DNA of 64,000 nt from JACVRX01 sp963831385. Its GTDB lineage: Bacteria; Actinomycetota; Actinomycetes; Jiangellales; Jiangellaceae. The stretch lies in the NCBI GenBank assembly GCA_963831385.1, contig CAWHPW010000022.1:1-64000 (forward strand). Direction: 5' to 3'. Positions 25,948-34,270 of the stretch are shown here, one piece after another. Numbering within the stretch: the first letter of the stretch is position 1; each line of letters starts with the position of its first letter. The notes below the pieces were generated by a model. The model ran no database searches, was not told where the DNA came from, and saw nothing but the letters and a program-made list of their open reading frames with translations. A program made the position numbers and the translations under genes.

Positions 25948-26358
25948 GTGTCCACCAACCGTCCCCGTCAGCGTCGGACGGCAAACCGACGGCCCACCAC
26001 GCCGACGGCCAGATCGCTGACGCCCCGGCCGACGGTGGGTCGACGGCGAGAGCCCGCTCCCGCTCCGCACGACGGTGGAATCCGCGGCGCGGTGGAGCGG
26101 ACCAGCCAACCCATCTTGGCCACATTGACCCGGCTCCCCCGCTTGGTTCTCGGGATGGCAGCCGCGGCCGCTTTGCTCGGCGGCTTGTTGGCGCCGCTGC
26201 CATGGGGACCCCTGCTGCTGGGCCTGGTTGCCCTTTTCCTGGTCTGGCTGCTCGTCCTGGCCTGGCCGGCGCTCGACGGCCGCGGCAGGGTTAGCCGACT
26301 GGCAGCGGTTGTACTACTGGTCTCGGTCACGTTCGCTCGGGCCGCCGGTCTCGCGTAA
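25948..26358 (+). CDS. DUF6703-like membrane protein
   Basis: 136 aa. A long basic, Pro/Arg-rich cytoplasmic N-terminus (about 70 residues, MSTNRPRQRRTANRRPTTPT at the start) is followed by AVERTSQPILATLTRLPRLV and three hydrophobic segments to the end (about 80-99, 101-118, 124-136). This matches the actinobacterial DUF6703 pattern, a small membrane protein of unknown role. GTG start with GAGGAG 4-5 nt upstream decides the start over an earlier ATG at 25879, which would overlap the divergent gene. Confidence 0.72.
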   Translation: MSTNRPRQRRTANRRPTTPTARSLTPRPTVGRRREPAPAPHDGGIRGAVERTSQPILATLTRLPRLVLGMAAAAALLGGLLAPLPWGPLLLGLVALFLVWLLVLAWPALDGRGRVSRLAAVVLLVSVTFARAAGLA

Positions 26359-26392
26359 CGGCGCACACCGGCCCGACCGCCGCCAGGCTCGG

Positions 26393-26429
26393 TTGACGTC
26401 GTCTCACACGTTGTTGAGAATGGATCTCA
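26393..26429 (+). promoter_or_regulatory. Zur-type box over a predicted leaderless znuA promoter
   Basis: TGAGAATGGATCTCA (26415-26429) is a near-perfect palindrome that matches the actinobacterial Zur consensus closely. TTGACG at 26393-26398 is spaced 17 nt from GAGAAT at 26416-26421, predicting transcription from about the A of the ATG at 26429. Zinc-bound Zur would block this promoter directly. Confidence 0.75.
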
Positions 26430-27310
26430 TGATAGTTAGGCGTCCGGGCGTGGTGGCAGTCGCAACTGTCGCTGGTGTGATGATCTCCGGCTGCGACGCC
26501 GGTGCGTCTTCCGCCGAAGACGGCCCTACGGTTGTGGCGTCGTTTTACCCGCTCGCCTTCGTCGCCGAGCGGGTCGGCGGCTCGGAGGTTCGAGTGGTGG
26601 ATCTGACGCCGGCTGACGTCGAGTCGCATGATCTCGAACTCACGCCGCGGCAGGTCGGTGAGATCGCCACCGCGGATCTCGTCGTCTACCAAACGGGGTT
26701 CCAGCCAGCACTCGACGAAGCCGTCGAGCAGAACGCCTCGGGCCCGACGCTCGATATCGCCGAAGTCGTCCCGCTGGACGACAACCGGAAGGGCGATCAG
26801 CACAGCTGGCTCGACCCGACCCGGTTCGCGGCGATCACTCGATCAGTCGCAGACGTACTCGGCGACGTCGTTCCGGCCCAAGCCGATGAAATACACGGTC
26901 GGGCCGACGAGCTGGTCGCCGAACTCACAGCTCTGGACGAGGAGTTCCATTCGGGCCTGGCGAATTGCGAGCGCACCGTCGTCGTGACCACACACCAGGC
27001 GTTCGGATACCTGGGCGAGCGTTATGACCTGGACGTTGTCGGCATCTCTGGTGTCGATGGCGAGGCCGAGGTGTCCCCAGCCAAACTCCGGGAGATTCAG
27101 GAGGTCATCCAGACCGCCGGCGTCACGACCGTGTTCTCCGAACCCCTGGGTAGCCCGGAAGTCGCCGACACTCTGGCTGCGGACCTCGGGGTGTCCACCG
27201 CGATACTCGATCCGATCGAAGGGCTGACCGAGGACACTGCGGATGAGGACTACCTGACCCTCATGCGGGCCAACCTCGAGGCGCTGAGAAAGGCGAACGG
27301 TTGCACGTGA
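26429..27310 (+). CDS. znuA: Zinc ABC transporter substrate-binding lipoprotein
   Basis: 293 aa. Cluster A-I metal-binding protein. Signal peptide with lipobox ISGC (Cys22) for membrane anchoring. Likely zinc ligands: His67 (VESHDLELTP), His125 (QHSWLDPTR), His189 (TTHQAFGYLGERYDLD), and an Asp in the LDPIEG segment near the C-terminus. It lacks the long His-rich loop of many ZnuA proteins; the His-rich segment is instead on ZnuB. The ATG at 26429 agrees with the predicted leaderless promoter; an ATG at 26420 lies inside the -10 box and is less likely. The stop overlaps znuC (GTGA). Confidence 0.93.
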   Translation: MIVRRPGVVAVATVAGVMISGCDAGASSAEDGPTVVASFYPLAFVAERVGGSEVRVVDLTPADVESHDLELTPRQVGEIATADLVVYQTGFQPALDEAVEQNASGPTLDIAEVVPLDDNRKGDQHSWLDPTRFAAITRSVADVLGDVVPAQADEIHGRADELVAELTALDEEFHSGLANCERTVVVTTHQAFGYLGERYDLDVVGISGVDGEAEVSPAKLREIQEVIQTAGVTTVFSEPLGSPEVADTLAADLGVSTAILDPIEGLTEDTADEDYLTLMRANLEALRKANGCT

Positions 27311-28056
27311 CCACTGCCGTCGTCGACGTGAACGACGTGACGGTCGCATTGGGCGAGCGACCGGTCCTGCATGGTGTCGACCTCGTCGTCCAGGCCGGCG
27401 AGGTGGTGACGCTGCTCGGGCCGAACGGCTCGGGCAAGTCCACCTTGGTGCGCGCGGCCATCGGCCTGGTGCCGTTCCAAACCGGCAGCGTCCGGCTCTT
27501 CGACACTCCGATCGCCGGTTTCCGCGACTGGCACCGCGTGGGCTACGTCCCGCAGCGGACGACAGCGTCGAGCGGCGTGCCGGCGACCGTCCGGGAGGTG
27601 GTGGCGTCGGGACGACTGGCGCAGCGCCGGCCGTTCAGTCGACACACCGTGCAAGACGACGAGGCGGTGAAGCGCGCACTCGAACTGGTCGGCCTGTCCG
27701 ACCGGTCCGCCGACAGCGTGACCGAGTTGTCCGGTGGGCAGCAGCAGCGGGTCCTCATCGCCCGGGCCGCCGCCACCGACCCCGACCTGCTCGTTCTCGA
27801 CGAGCCCAACGCCGGGATCGACCAGAGTAGCCAGGAAGCATTCGCTCACGCCCTGCGGCTGTTCGTCGCGTCCGGACGGTCCGTCCTGCTCGTCTTGCAC
27901 GAGCTCGGCCCATTGGCATCCCTGGTCGACCGGGGCGTCGCGCTCGATGCCGGCCGGATCGTCCACGACGGACCGCTGCCCGTGCCGTCGACCGTCGCGG
28001 GAATGCCGCACGAGCACGCACACAGCGCCGAGCCACAGGCCCGGTGGTTCGGATGA
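27307..28056 (+). CDS. znuC: Zinc ABC transporter ATP-binding protein
   Basis: 249 aa. Walker A LLGPNGSGKSTL (residues 38-49), Q-loop in VGYVPQRTT, signature ELSGGQQQRVLIARA, Walker B LLVLDEPNAGID, H-loop in LVLHELG. Drives zinc import through ZnuB. GTG start overlapping the znuA stop by four bases, and its own TGA overlaps the znuB ATG by four, so the three genes are translationally coupled. The C-terminus carries a short His cluster (MPHEHAHS) that may bind metal. Confidence 0.95.
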   Translation: MTTAVVDVNDVTVALGERPVLHGVDLVVQAGEVVTLLGPNGSGKSTLVRAAIGLVPFQTGSVRLFDTPIAGFRDWHRVGYVPQRTTASSGVPATVREVVASGRLAQRRPFSRHTVQDDEAVKRALELVGLSDRSADSVTELSGGQQQRVLIARAAATDPDLLVLDEPNAGIDQSSQEAFAHALRLFVASGRSVLLVLHELGPLASLVDRGVALDAGRIVHDGPLPVPSTVAGMPHEHAHSAEPQARWFG

Positions 28057-29045
28057 GCCTGCTTGCTCTCGACTTCATGCAGCGGGCCCTGCTCGCCGCG
28101 GTACTCACCGGCCTGGCAGCGCCGGCGGTCGGCACCTATCTGGTACAGCGGCGGCTCGCGCTGATGGGAGACGGCATCGGTCACGTCGCGCTCACCGGCG
28201 TAGCACTGGGCCTGCTCACCGGTTGGGCACCGGTGTGGAGCGCTGTCGTCGTGGCGACGGCCGGAGCGATCGCGATCGAACTGCTCCGCGAGCGTCGGCG
28301 AGCATCGGCCGACGTCGCCCTGGCCATGCTCTTCTACGGTGGCATCGCCGGCGGTGTCTTGCTGGTCGGCCTGGCTGGCAGTTCAGCCGCCACGTTGAAC
28401 TCCTACCTGTTCGGATCCGTCACGACCGTCTCGACGTCCGACCTGTGGGTCATCGGCGTCCTTGCGGGCATCGTGCTCGTCCTCGCCATCGGGTTGCGCC
28501 CACAGCTGTTCGCGGTCTGCCAAGACGAAGAGTTCGCCCGGGTGGCCGGGCTGCCCGTACGGTTCTACAACCTGCTCATCGCGGTCATGGCCGCCGTCAC
28601 GGTGACCGTGGCGATGCGAACCGTCGGGCTGCTCTTGGTGAGTGCACTCATGGTCGTGCCGGTCGCGACCGCCCAGCAGCTCACCCGCAGCTTCCGCGCC
28701 ACCCTGCTGCTCGCGCTGGCGCTGGGGACAGCGCCGTCTCTCGCAGGGATCGTGTTCTCGTACTACGTCGACGTTGCGCCAGGTGCAGCCATCGTCGTCA
28801 TGGCTCTGATTGGCTTCTTCATCGCTTGGCCGCTCGGCGCGATCGTGCGACGCCGACGGCAGGTCTCGGTGTCAGGGCAGGAAACCGACGAACGACTGGC
28901 CGGCGAACACGTCGCGGCTGAGCAGCACGTGCATGAGCACGACGAGCACTGTGGACACCCGGCCGTGCCGCATGAGGACCACGTCGACTACCTACACGAG
29001 GGCCATCTGCACGCCCGCCACGGACGGCACTACGACGAGCACTGA
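28053..29045 (+). CDS. znuB: Zinc ABC transporter permease with His-rich C-terminal tail
   Basis: 330 aa. ABC-3 family permease core of about 280 residues: QRRLALMGDGIGHVALTGVA as the conserved family segment, eight or so helices, and ALMVVPVATAQQLTRSF. The last about 45 residues are a soluble tail with about fourteen histidines, one Cys and several Asp/Glu (HVHEHDEHCGHPAVPHEDH then YLHEGHLHARHGRHYDEH). Such tails occur on actinobacterial zinc-handling proteins and probably collect or sense zinc on the cytoplasmic side. The zur gene, often next in this order, is absent here; the next gene lies on the other strand. Confidence 0.94.
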   Translation: MSLLALDFMQRALLAAVLTGLAAPAVGTYLVQRRLALMGDGIGHVALTGVALGLLTGWAPVWSAVVVATAGAIAIELLRERRRASADVALAMLFYGGIAGGVLLVGLAGSSAATLNSYLFGSVTTVSTSDLWVIGVLAGIVLVLAIGLRPQLFAVCQDEEFARVAGLPVRFYNLLIAVMAAVTVTVAMRTVGLLLVSALMVVPVATAQQLTRSFRATLLLALALGTAPSLAGIVFSYYVDVAPGAAIVVMALIGFFIAWPLGAIVRRRRQVSVSGQETDERLAGEHVAAEQHVHEHDEHCGHPAVPHEDHVDYLHEGHLHARHGRHYDEH

Positions 29046-29139
29046 TGCGAAGTCCGGGCGAGCACCGGGTCGCTGTTCGCGGTGCCGGTCGTCCGCGCCG
29101 ACACGGTGGTCCTGTACGAAGCCGCACGGCAACGCGGGT

Positions 29140-29697
29140 TCAGAGGGCCCGCTGGAACAGACCCGGGTACGTGACGACCAGACCGTTGTCGTCGACGTCG
29201 ATGTCCCGCACGAAGTCACTGTCGAGAGACTCGAAGCGGTAGCGACGCGCGTCGACTCGGGTGTACCGCTGTGGCTCGGTCGTCACTGCAAGATCGGGGA
29301 AGCCGACGTAGACGACGACGATGTCCGCCGCGGCACCGACCGCGAGTCCGAGCCGCCGGATCGGCAACGTGTTGGTGAACGGCGTCACAACCAGATCGAC
29401 GTCGACCGCGCCGGCGAACTCAGGCATCGGTACGCCGGCGTCGTTTCGCCAGGTGCCGGCGCCGTCGCTGATCAGGTCGAATCTGCGGGCATCCCCCACC
29501 GGGGCGATCTGCATCTCCCGCACGCGCCAAGCGGCGTCGCAGCTGATCCGGTAGCGCAGGGCGAAGACCGTGCCGCTCTCGGTCGTGCCCAGCAGCGCGG
29601 ATTCGGCGACGATCCCGTCGGCATCCTCGGTGAGCACGAGGTGTTCGATGCCTGTTCCCGCCCAGTCCCGCCACCGCACGACCGTGGTGATGCTCAT
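29140..29697 (-). CDS. Putative glycolipid-binding domain protein
   Basis: 185 aa, no signal peptide, beta-rich. The pattern RWRDWAGTGIEHLVLTEDAD, then ALRYRISCDAAWRVREMQI, then RFDLISDGAGTWRND, DVDLVVTPFTNTLPIRRL and YTRVDARRYRFESLDSDF matches the putative glycolipid-binding family (PF06475-type). The name comes from one distant relative and binding has not been shown for most members. The ATG overlaps the uppS stop (ATGA), so it is co-translated with the undecaprenyl diphosphate synthase gene. Confidence 0.82.
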   Translation of the reverse strand: MSITTVVRWRDWAGTGIEHLVLTEDADGIVAESALLGTTESGTVFALRYRISCDAAWRVREMQIAPVGDARRFDLISDGAGTWRNDAGVPMPEFAGAVDVDLVVTPFTNTLPIRRLGLAVGAAADIVVVYVGFPDLAVTTEPQRYTRVDARRYRFESLDSDFVRDIDVDDNGLVVTYPGLFQRAL

Positions 29698-30461
29698 GTC
29701 GCGGCGCCGTAGCGTCGGTCGCGGTGGGCGTACGTCTCGACCGCTTGCCACAGATGGCGCCGGTCGAAGTCGGGCCAGAGTGTGTCGAGAAAGACCAGCT
29801 CGGCGTAGGCCGCCTGCCAGGGCAGGAAGTTCGAGGTCCGTTGCTCGCCAGAAGACCGCACGAACAGGTCGACCTCGGGAAGGTCGGGGTTGTACAGGTA
29901 TCGCGCGAGCGTGCGCTCGTTGACTTTCGTCGGACGCGCTCGTCCGGCAGCCACATCGGCAGCGAGTGCTGCCGCAGCGTCAGCGATCTCGGATCGCCCG
30001 CCGTAGTTGACGCAGAACTGAAGCGTCAGCACATCGTTGTCGCGCGTGCGACGCTCGGCCTCCTCGAGCTCGTCGATCACGCTCTTCCATAGCCGCTGCC
30101 GTCGACCGGCCCACCGCACCCGGACCCCGAGGGCGTCCAGCTCATCCCGGCGGCGATGGATGACCGCGCGGTTGAAGCCCATCAGAAACCGGACCTCGTC
30201 CGGCGAGCGTTTCCAGTTCTCGGTGGAGAACGCGAATGCCGACAGGCATTCGATTCCCATCTCCACGGCCCCGTGGATCACATCGAGCAGCGCTGCCTCG
30301 CCAGCCTCGTGACCTTTGGTCCGAGACATGCCGCGCTGGCGCGCCCACCGTCCGTTGCCGTCCATGACGACGGCCACGTGCCGCGGGACCAGGTCGGCGG
30401 GGACGTCGGGAGGTCGGACGCCGGTCATGTGCGGCGTCGGTGTGACGAAGGTCCTGCTCAC
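29694..30461 (-). CDS. uppS: Isoprenyl (undecaprenyl/decaprenyl) diphosphate synthase
   Basis: 255 aa. cis-prenyltransferase that makes the lipid carrier for cell-wall synthesis. VAVVMDGNGRWARQRG holds the catalytic Asp (Asp34), then GHEAGEAALLDVI, AFSTENWKRSPDEV, LQFCVNYGGRSEI and VDLFVRSSGEQRTSNFLPWQ. The GTG at 30461 overlaps the recO stop by four bases; an ATG at 30428 is possible but would lose the coupling. The downstream glycolipid-binding-like gene overlaps in turn, making a recO-uppS-29697 unit. Confidence 0.95.
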   Translation of the reverse strand: MSRTFVTPTPHMTGVRPPDVPADLVPRHVAVVMDGNGRWARQRGMSRTKGHEAGEAALLDVIHGAVEMGIECLSAFAFSTENWKRSPDEVRFLMGFNRAVIHRRRDELDALGVRVRWAGRRQRLWKSVIDELEEAERRTRDNDVLTLQFCVNYGGRSEIADAAAALAADVAAGRARPTKVNERTLARYLYNPDLPEVDLFVRSSGEQRTSNFLPWQAAYAELVFLDTLWPDFDRRHLWQAVETYAHRDRRYGAAT

Positions 30462-31189
30462 ACCCGCTCCACCAGTGGCAGGGAACGCAGCCCGCGCTCC
30501 AGATGCCACTGCAGGAAGGCGGCCACGATTCCGCTGGCCTCCCGGCGGGTCGGCGGACCGCTGGCGTCCGCGACCGTCCAATCCCCCGTGAGCAGCGCGG
30601 CGAGCAGGGCAACCGTCGCCGCCTTCGGCGCAACCGTGCCCGCCGGCCGGCACCCGTCGCAGACCATGCCGCCGGCGGGAACTGAGAAGAAGCGATGCGG
30701 ACCGGTGGTGCCGCACCGGGCGCAGTCAGCGAAGCTCGGCGCGAACCCGGCCACGGCCAGCCCGCGCAGGAGATACGCGTCGAGAACCAGCCCCGGCTCG
30801 TGCGCCTGCTCCGCGATCGAGCGCAGCGCACCGACCAGCAGGAGATAGTGCTGCAGTGCCGGCTCCCGCTCTTCTGCCGCCAGCCGCTCGGCTGTCTCGA
30901 GGATCACCGTCGCCACCGTGTAGCGGGCGTAGTCACCGGTGATCATCAGCCCGAACGGTGCGATGGTCTCGGCCTGGGTGACGACGTCCAGCGAGCGGCC
31001 GGTCGCTAGTTGGAGGTCGACCTGCATGAACGGCTCCAACCGGGCCCCGAACCGGCTGGTCGTGCGGCGGACGCCCTTCGCTACCGCGCGCACCCGGCCG
31101 TGCTCGCGGGTGAGCAATGTGACAATGCGGTCGGCCTCACCCAGTTTCTGAGTGCGCAGCACCACGCCCTCGTCCCGGTAGAGGCTCAC
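30458..31189 (-). CDS. recO: DNA repair protein RecO
   Basis: 243 aa. Works with RecR to load RecA on gapped DNA. N-terminal OB fold (LYRDEGVVLRTQKLGEADRI, then REHGRVRAVAKGVRR), helical middle, and a zinc finger typical of actinobacterial RecO: CARCG near residue 155 and VCDGC about 20 residues later. GTG start at 31189. The stop overlaps uppS. Confidence 0.93.
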   Translation of the reverse strand: MSLYRDEGVVLRTQKLGEADRIVTLLTREHGRVRAVAKGVRRTTSRFGARLEPFMQVDLQLATGRSLDVVTQAETIAPFGLMITGDYARYTVATVILETAERLAAEEREPALQHYLLLVGALRSIAEQAHEPGLVLDAYLLRGLAVAGFAPSFADCARCGTTGPHRFFSVPAGGMVCDGCRPAGTVAPKAATVALLAALLTGDWTVADASGPPTRREASGIVAAFLQWHLERGLRSLPLVERV

Positions 31190-31214
31190 CCGCGCATTGT
31201 CTCCCGTCGACGAG

Positions 31215-31679
31215 CTAAGTCTTCTCCCACTCGCCGTCGGCCGCCGGTGCGTAGTCGGTTCGACCGCCGATCCGCCCATAGGTCCAGGCCATGATGCGCC
31301 GGATATCGAGGCGGAAGACGAGATCGTGTTCTCGGCGGGTCGAGTCACGTTCCCCGGTCACCGGCTCGACGTACTTGTCCGCCCACGCTCGCTCGAGCCG
31401 CTCGCGCTCGTTGGCATTCGCGACCAAAACCACGGTTCCCTCGGCGACCACGACGTCGTCGCCGTCCCATCCATGAGCGACGACCTGGTCGCACGCAGCC
31501 AGGTTGCGGGCCTTCTGTGTTGTCCTGGCAGTGATGAAATACAGCGCTTGGCCGTCCCACCAGTACCACACCGGCATCGCGTGCGGACGCCCGTCGGGAC
31601 GAGTCGTCGACACCCAGATCGAACGGTGCGCACGGAGTTGGGCGTCGATCCAGTCCCAGCTGATGTGCCCAATGCTCAT
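31215..31679 (-). CDS. Pyridoxamine 5'-phosphate oxidase-like flavin/F420-binding protein
   Basis: 154 aa, split beta-barrel fold. AHRSIWVSTTRPDGRPHAMP, VWYWWDGQALYFITARTTQK, ARNLAACDQVVAHGWDG and DDVVVAEGTVVLV are the ordered family segments. These proteins bind FMN or F420; the actinobacterial branch with HAMPVWYWWDG is often annotated as pyridoxamine phosphate oxidase without proof. ATG start at 31679 with only a weak ribosome-binding site. It lies 25 nt upstream of recO on the same strand. Confidence 0.85.
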   Translation of the reverse strand: MSIGHISWDWIDAQLRAHRSIWVSTTRPDGRPHAMPVWYWWDGQALYFITARTTQKARNLAACDQVVAHGWDGDDVVVAEGTVVLVANANERERLERAWADKYVEPVTGERDSTRREHDLVFRLDIRRIMAWTYGRIGGRTDYAPAADGEWEKT

Positions 31680-31740
31680 GCGGCGAATTCTCGGCGGCCG
31701 GGGTGACAACGCCAGCCGTACGGTGCAGGTGGACGAGGCG

Positions 31741-31985
31741 GCGTACCGGGATTCGCGCCGTGCCTCACGGTCGAGCACCGCCATCTCGTCGAACGCGGTC
31801 ACCGGGTGAGCATCTTGCGTGCGGGTTCCCGGCGACGGCGGATCGTCCTGCCGGCCTGCCTGTGGTCGCACCGAAGCGTTCTGTGCGGCCTGGCGGCTGA
31901 CGCCGAGAAGGCGACCGATGGTGTCCCAGCTGTGGCCCGCGGCACGGGCGCTGCGATCGTCGATCGCGACGCCGACCGCACCGTC
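31741..31985 (-). pseudogene. Possible remnant of a small HTH protein gene
   Basis: In the 319-nt gap between the oxidase-like gene and the ATP-grasp gene, minus-strand frames encode ARAAGHSWDTIGRLLGVSRQ, a good helix-turn-helix of the actinobacterial 'SW-x-x-IG-x-x-LGVSRQ' type. After a frame change near 31879 a plausible RFG continuation appears, and then DEMAVLDREARRESRY in the first frame. No start codon and no uninterrupted frame exist, so this would be a fossil. Confidence is low. Confidence 0.35.
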
Positions 31986-31998
31986 GTACGGTGCCGAC

Positions 31999-33402
31999 GT
32001 GGACGGTGCTGGGTACCGGGAACTGCTACGTCCGCTGATCGAGGGACGACGAGTCATCCTCGCCGGCGGCGTTGCCACCGACTGGACCTCGACCGTGTCG
32101 TTGGTCCGCAGCCTCGGTGCTATCGACGTCCTGGTCATCGGCACCGGGGGCATGGGCGCCGGTCCGCTCCCCGACCCTGCCGACGCGACGGTCCTGGCAC
32201 TGCCCAGCCCGCGGGCGGCGTCGATGATGGAGGCGATCTACGCCGGCCTGGCCCGATTGCACGCCCCTCCCCCGCAGGTTCTCGATGCCGTGCGCCGTTT
32301 CGACCCGGCCGGTGCGGCGCTGGTCCTCACTGATTTCCTCGGCACCGCGGCGGAACTCGACGGGCGGCCGTTCCTCGCATACCGGCGGCCGGAGTGGGTG
32401 GCGTTGGAGGACAAGACGCTCGTCGACGACCTGTGGGAGCGGCTCGGCGTCGAGCATGCGCCCTCGATGGTGGTGCCGGCAAGGCGGCCGGAGCTCCTCG
32501 GCGCGGCCCGCCGGGTCGGCGGTGCGGCCGGTTCGGTGTGGTCGGGCGACACCAAGGAAGGCTTCAACGGCGGCGCGGAGTTCATCCGCTGGATCCGGAC
32601 CGCTTCCCATGCTGAGGAGGCAGCGCGGTACTTCGCCGCGCACTGCGACCGAGTCCGGGTGATGCCGTTCCTCGACGGTGTTCCGTGCAGCATCCACGGG
32701 ATGGTCTTCCCTGATCACGTGGCAGCGTCCCGGCCCGTGGAGATGGTGACCCTGCGGCACCGTGAAGACTCGGGCGCTCACGCGTTCTTCTATGCCGGCT
32801 GCGCCTCGTTCTACGACCCGCCGACCGCGACGCGGGACCGGATGCGTGCCATCGCCTATCGGGTCGGCGCGGCATTGCGAGCCGAAGTGAACTTCCGCGG
32901 CGCCTTCACCGTCGACGGCGTCGTCGACGGCGAGACCTTCCTGCCGACAGAGCTGAACCCACGCCTGGGCGCAGGGCTCAATGTGCTGTCTCGGGGCCTG
33001 CCTGACCTGCCGATCGAGCTGTTGATGGCCGCCTTGGTCGGCGGCGTGGACCTCGGATACGACCCGGCGCAGTTCGAGACCGACCTCGTCGCCGCTGCGG
33101 ATTCACATCGCTTCGGTGGTACTTGGCGCGTTGTACCCGGCACGCGCACCGACTCCCGGATCGACGTCCCACTGGCATACACCGACCGGACCTGGCACTG
33201 GGCAGCCGGCGGCGAACCCGTCGCCGGCACGCTCACAACCGGGCCTGCTGCGTTCGGCGTGTTCGCACGCTGCGCCTTCCAGGCCGACCAGACTCCCATC
33301 GGCACATCGGTCGGCCCGCGCGCAGCATCGTTCTGGGCCTTCGCCGATCGAGAGCTGGGCACCCGGATCGGCCCGCTGACCGCGGCCACCTCCCTGACGT
33401 AG
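31999..33402 (+). CDS. ATP-grasp domain protein of unknown substrate
   Basis: 467 aa. An N-terminal pre-ATP-grasp segment (GRRVILAGGVATDWTSTVSL) leads into an ATP-grasp fold: ALEDKTLVDDLWERLGVEHA, SVWSGDTKEGFNGGAEFIRW (ATP-binding loop), VRVMPFLDGVPCSIHGMVFP, and the Mg/ATP-binding end TFLPTELNPRLGAGLNVLSR. ATP-grasp enzymes ligate a carboxylate to an amine or thiol through an acyl phosphate. No partner biosynthetic gene adjoins it. GTG start at 31999; earlier in-frame starts lie in sequence without family resemblance. I know this pattern as an actinobacterial orphan ATP-grasp group without a defined product. Confidence 0.82.
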   Translation: MDGAGYRELLRPLIEGRRVILAGGVATDWTSTVSLVRSLGAIDVLVIGTGGMGAGPLPDPADATVLALPSPRAASMMEAIYAGLARLHAPPPQVLDAVRRFDPAGAALVLTDFLGTAAELDGRPFLAYRRPEWVALEDKTLVDDLWERLGVEHAPSMVVPARRPELLGAARRVGGAAGSVWSGDTKEGFNGGAEFIRWIRTASHAEEAARYFAAHCDRVRVMPFLDGVPCSIHGMVFPDHVAASRPVEMVTLRHREDSGAHAFFYAGCASFYDPPTATRDRMRAIAYRVGAALRAEVNFRGAFTVDGVVDGETFLPTELNPRLGAGLNVLSRGLPDLPIELLMAALVGGVDLGYDPAQFETDLVAAADSHRFGGTWRVVPGTRTDSRIDVPLAYTDRTWHWAAGGEPVAGTLTTGPAAFGVFARCAFQADQTPIGTSVGPRAASFWAFADRELGTRIGPLTAATSLT

Positions 33403-33464
33403 AGTCCCGCGGCCTCACGGTCGTGCTGGCCATCGACGCCATCCGGATCGGCGCGTCGTCAGCG

Positions 33465-33905
33465 TCAGCTGAGCTCAGGCAGGTCGTCGGCGGGACCAGG
33501 GCCGCGTAGGAGAACCGCCATCGGCGTCGGCGTGCCGGCCCACCGCGAACATGCTTCGTGGAACACCGACCGCAGCGAATGCCAGCTCTGCGGCTCGGTC
33601 CAGGCGAGCATGCCCCAGCCGTCGTAGACCACCAGGTAGCCGCGGTCGGCTGGCGCCCAGGAAAGGTCGGCGAGGCAGTCGGCGAGGGCGTCCCAGTCAT
33701 GACCGAACCAGGTCGGGAATGCGCACGCTGTCGCGACCGTGTCGAGGAATGCGCCCTTGGTCGCGGCACTTCGCCCGTCCACGACGAACGGAGTCCACCC
33801 CGCTTTCTGTGCCGCATGCGCGACGTCAGCACCCGCCGCGTTCGACTTCCACACGTAGACGCCGGGCGGACGCCGGCTGGCCAGTAGCGCGGCCAGCCCG
33901 CTCAC
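33465..33905 (-). CDS. Barstar-family protein (RNase inhibitor fold)
   Basis: 146 aa. The middle, KGAFLDTVATACAFPTWFGH then DWDALADCLADLSW, is the conserved barstar signature (FP-x-x-FG-x-NWDAL in the prototype). The flanks (GVYVWKSNAAGADVAHAAQK, RGYLVVYDGWGMLAW) fit the beta-alpha fold. Barstar inhibits the secreted RNase barnase. No barnase-like toxin is adjacent, so it may be a solitary immunity protein or have another role. GTG start at 33905. Confidence 0.82.
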   Translation of the reverse strand: MSGLAALLASRRPPGVYVWKSNAAGADVAHAAQKAGWTPFVVDGRSAATKGAFLDTVATACAFPTWFGHDWDALADCLADLSWAPADRGYLVVYDGWGMLAWTEPQSWHSLRSVFHEACSRWAGTPTPMAVLLRGPGPADDLPELS

Positions 33906-34015
33906 GTCGGCCCCGGTTCACAGCCAGGTCCCCTCACAGAGCCATTGTTGCGCTCCGGGCGAACACCGACACGCTGGGACTTGACCCTCGGCGAACCCGA
34001 GCGTCCACTGGTCGC

Positions 34016-34258
34016 ATGGCCAGGCGACGTCGTCGGGGGCATCGGATCCCGTGGGGTGCCCGCACGACGGCGCCCGATGATCTCACCGACCTCTCCGACG
34101 AGAACCCGTTCGGCGACCGGCGCGGGGGGCATTCCCCGGGTGCCGGCGGCGCCGGCGCGCGGGAACCCCGTCGACCGAAGCCGGCCCCACCGACCATGTC
34201 GGCTCACGCAGAAGACCCCGAGCCGGACACTTTTCTCGACTTCACGCCGGCTCGGTGA
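34016..34258 (+). CDS. Small disordered hypothetical protein
   Basis: 80 aa. Opens MARRRRRGHRIPWGARTT, followed by an acidic stretch (DDLTDLSDENPFGD), a Gly/Pro/Arg-rich middle and DTFLDFTPAR at the end. G/C-rich third positions support coding. No domain recognised, no clear ribosome-binding site, start uncertain. It fills most of the 365-nt gap between the barstar-like and histidine phosphatase genes. Confidence 0.42.
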   Translation: MARRRRRGHRIPWGARTTAPDDLTDLSDENPFGDRRGGHSPGAGGAGAREPRRPKPAPPTMSAHAEDPEPDTFLDFTPAR

Positions 34259-34270
34259 GCCGCCAGAAGC

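Noticed and set aside
29046..29139. G/C-third-biased frame continuing in phase after the znuB stop (SLFAVPVVRADTVV, LYEAARQRGFRG)
   Set aside because: Only about 30 codons, no start, no recognisable domain; could be the tail of a lost gene but not supportable.
31790..31810. TCACCGGGTGA as a further LuxR-regulon site
   Set aside because: Half-sites abut with no 5-nt spacer and it lies in a decayed gene, so it does not fit the motif.
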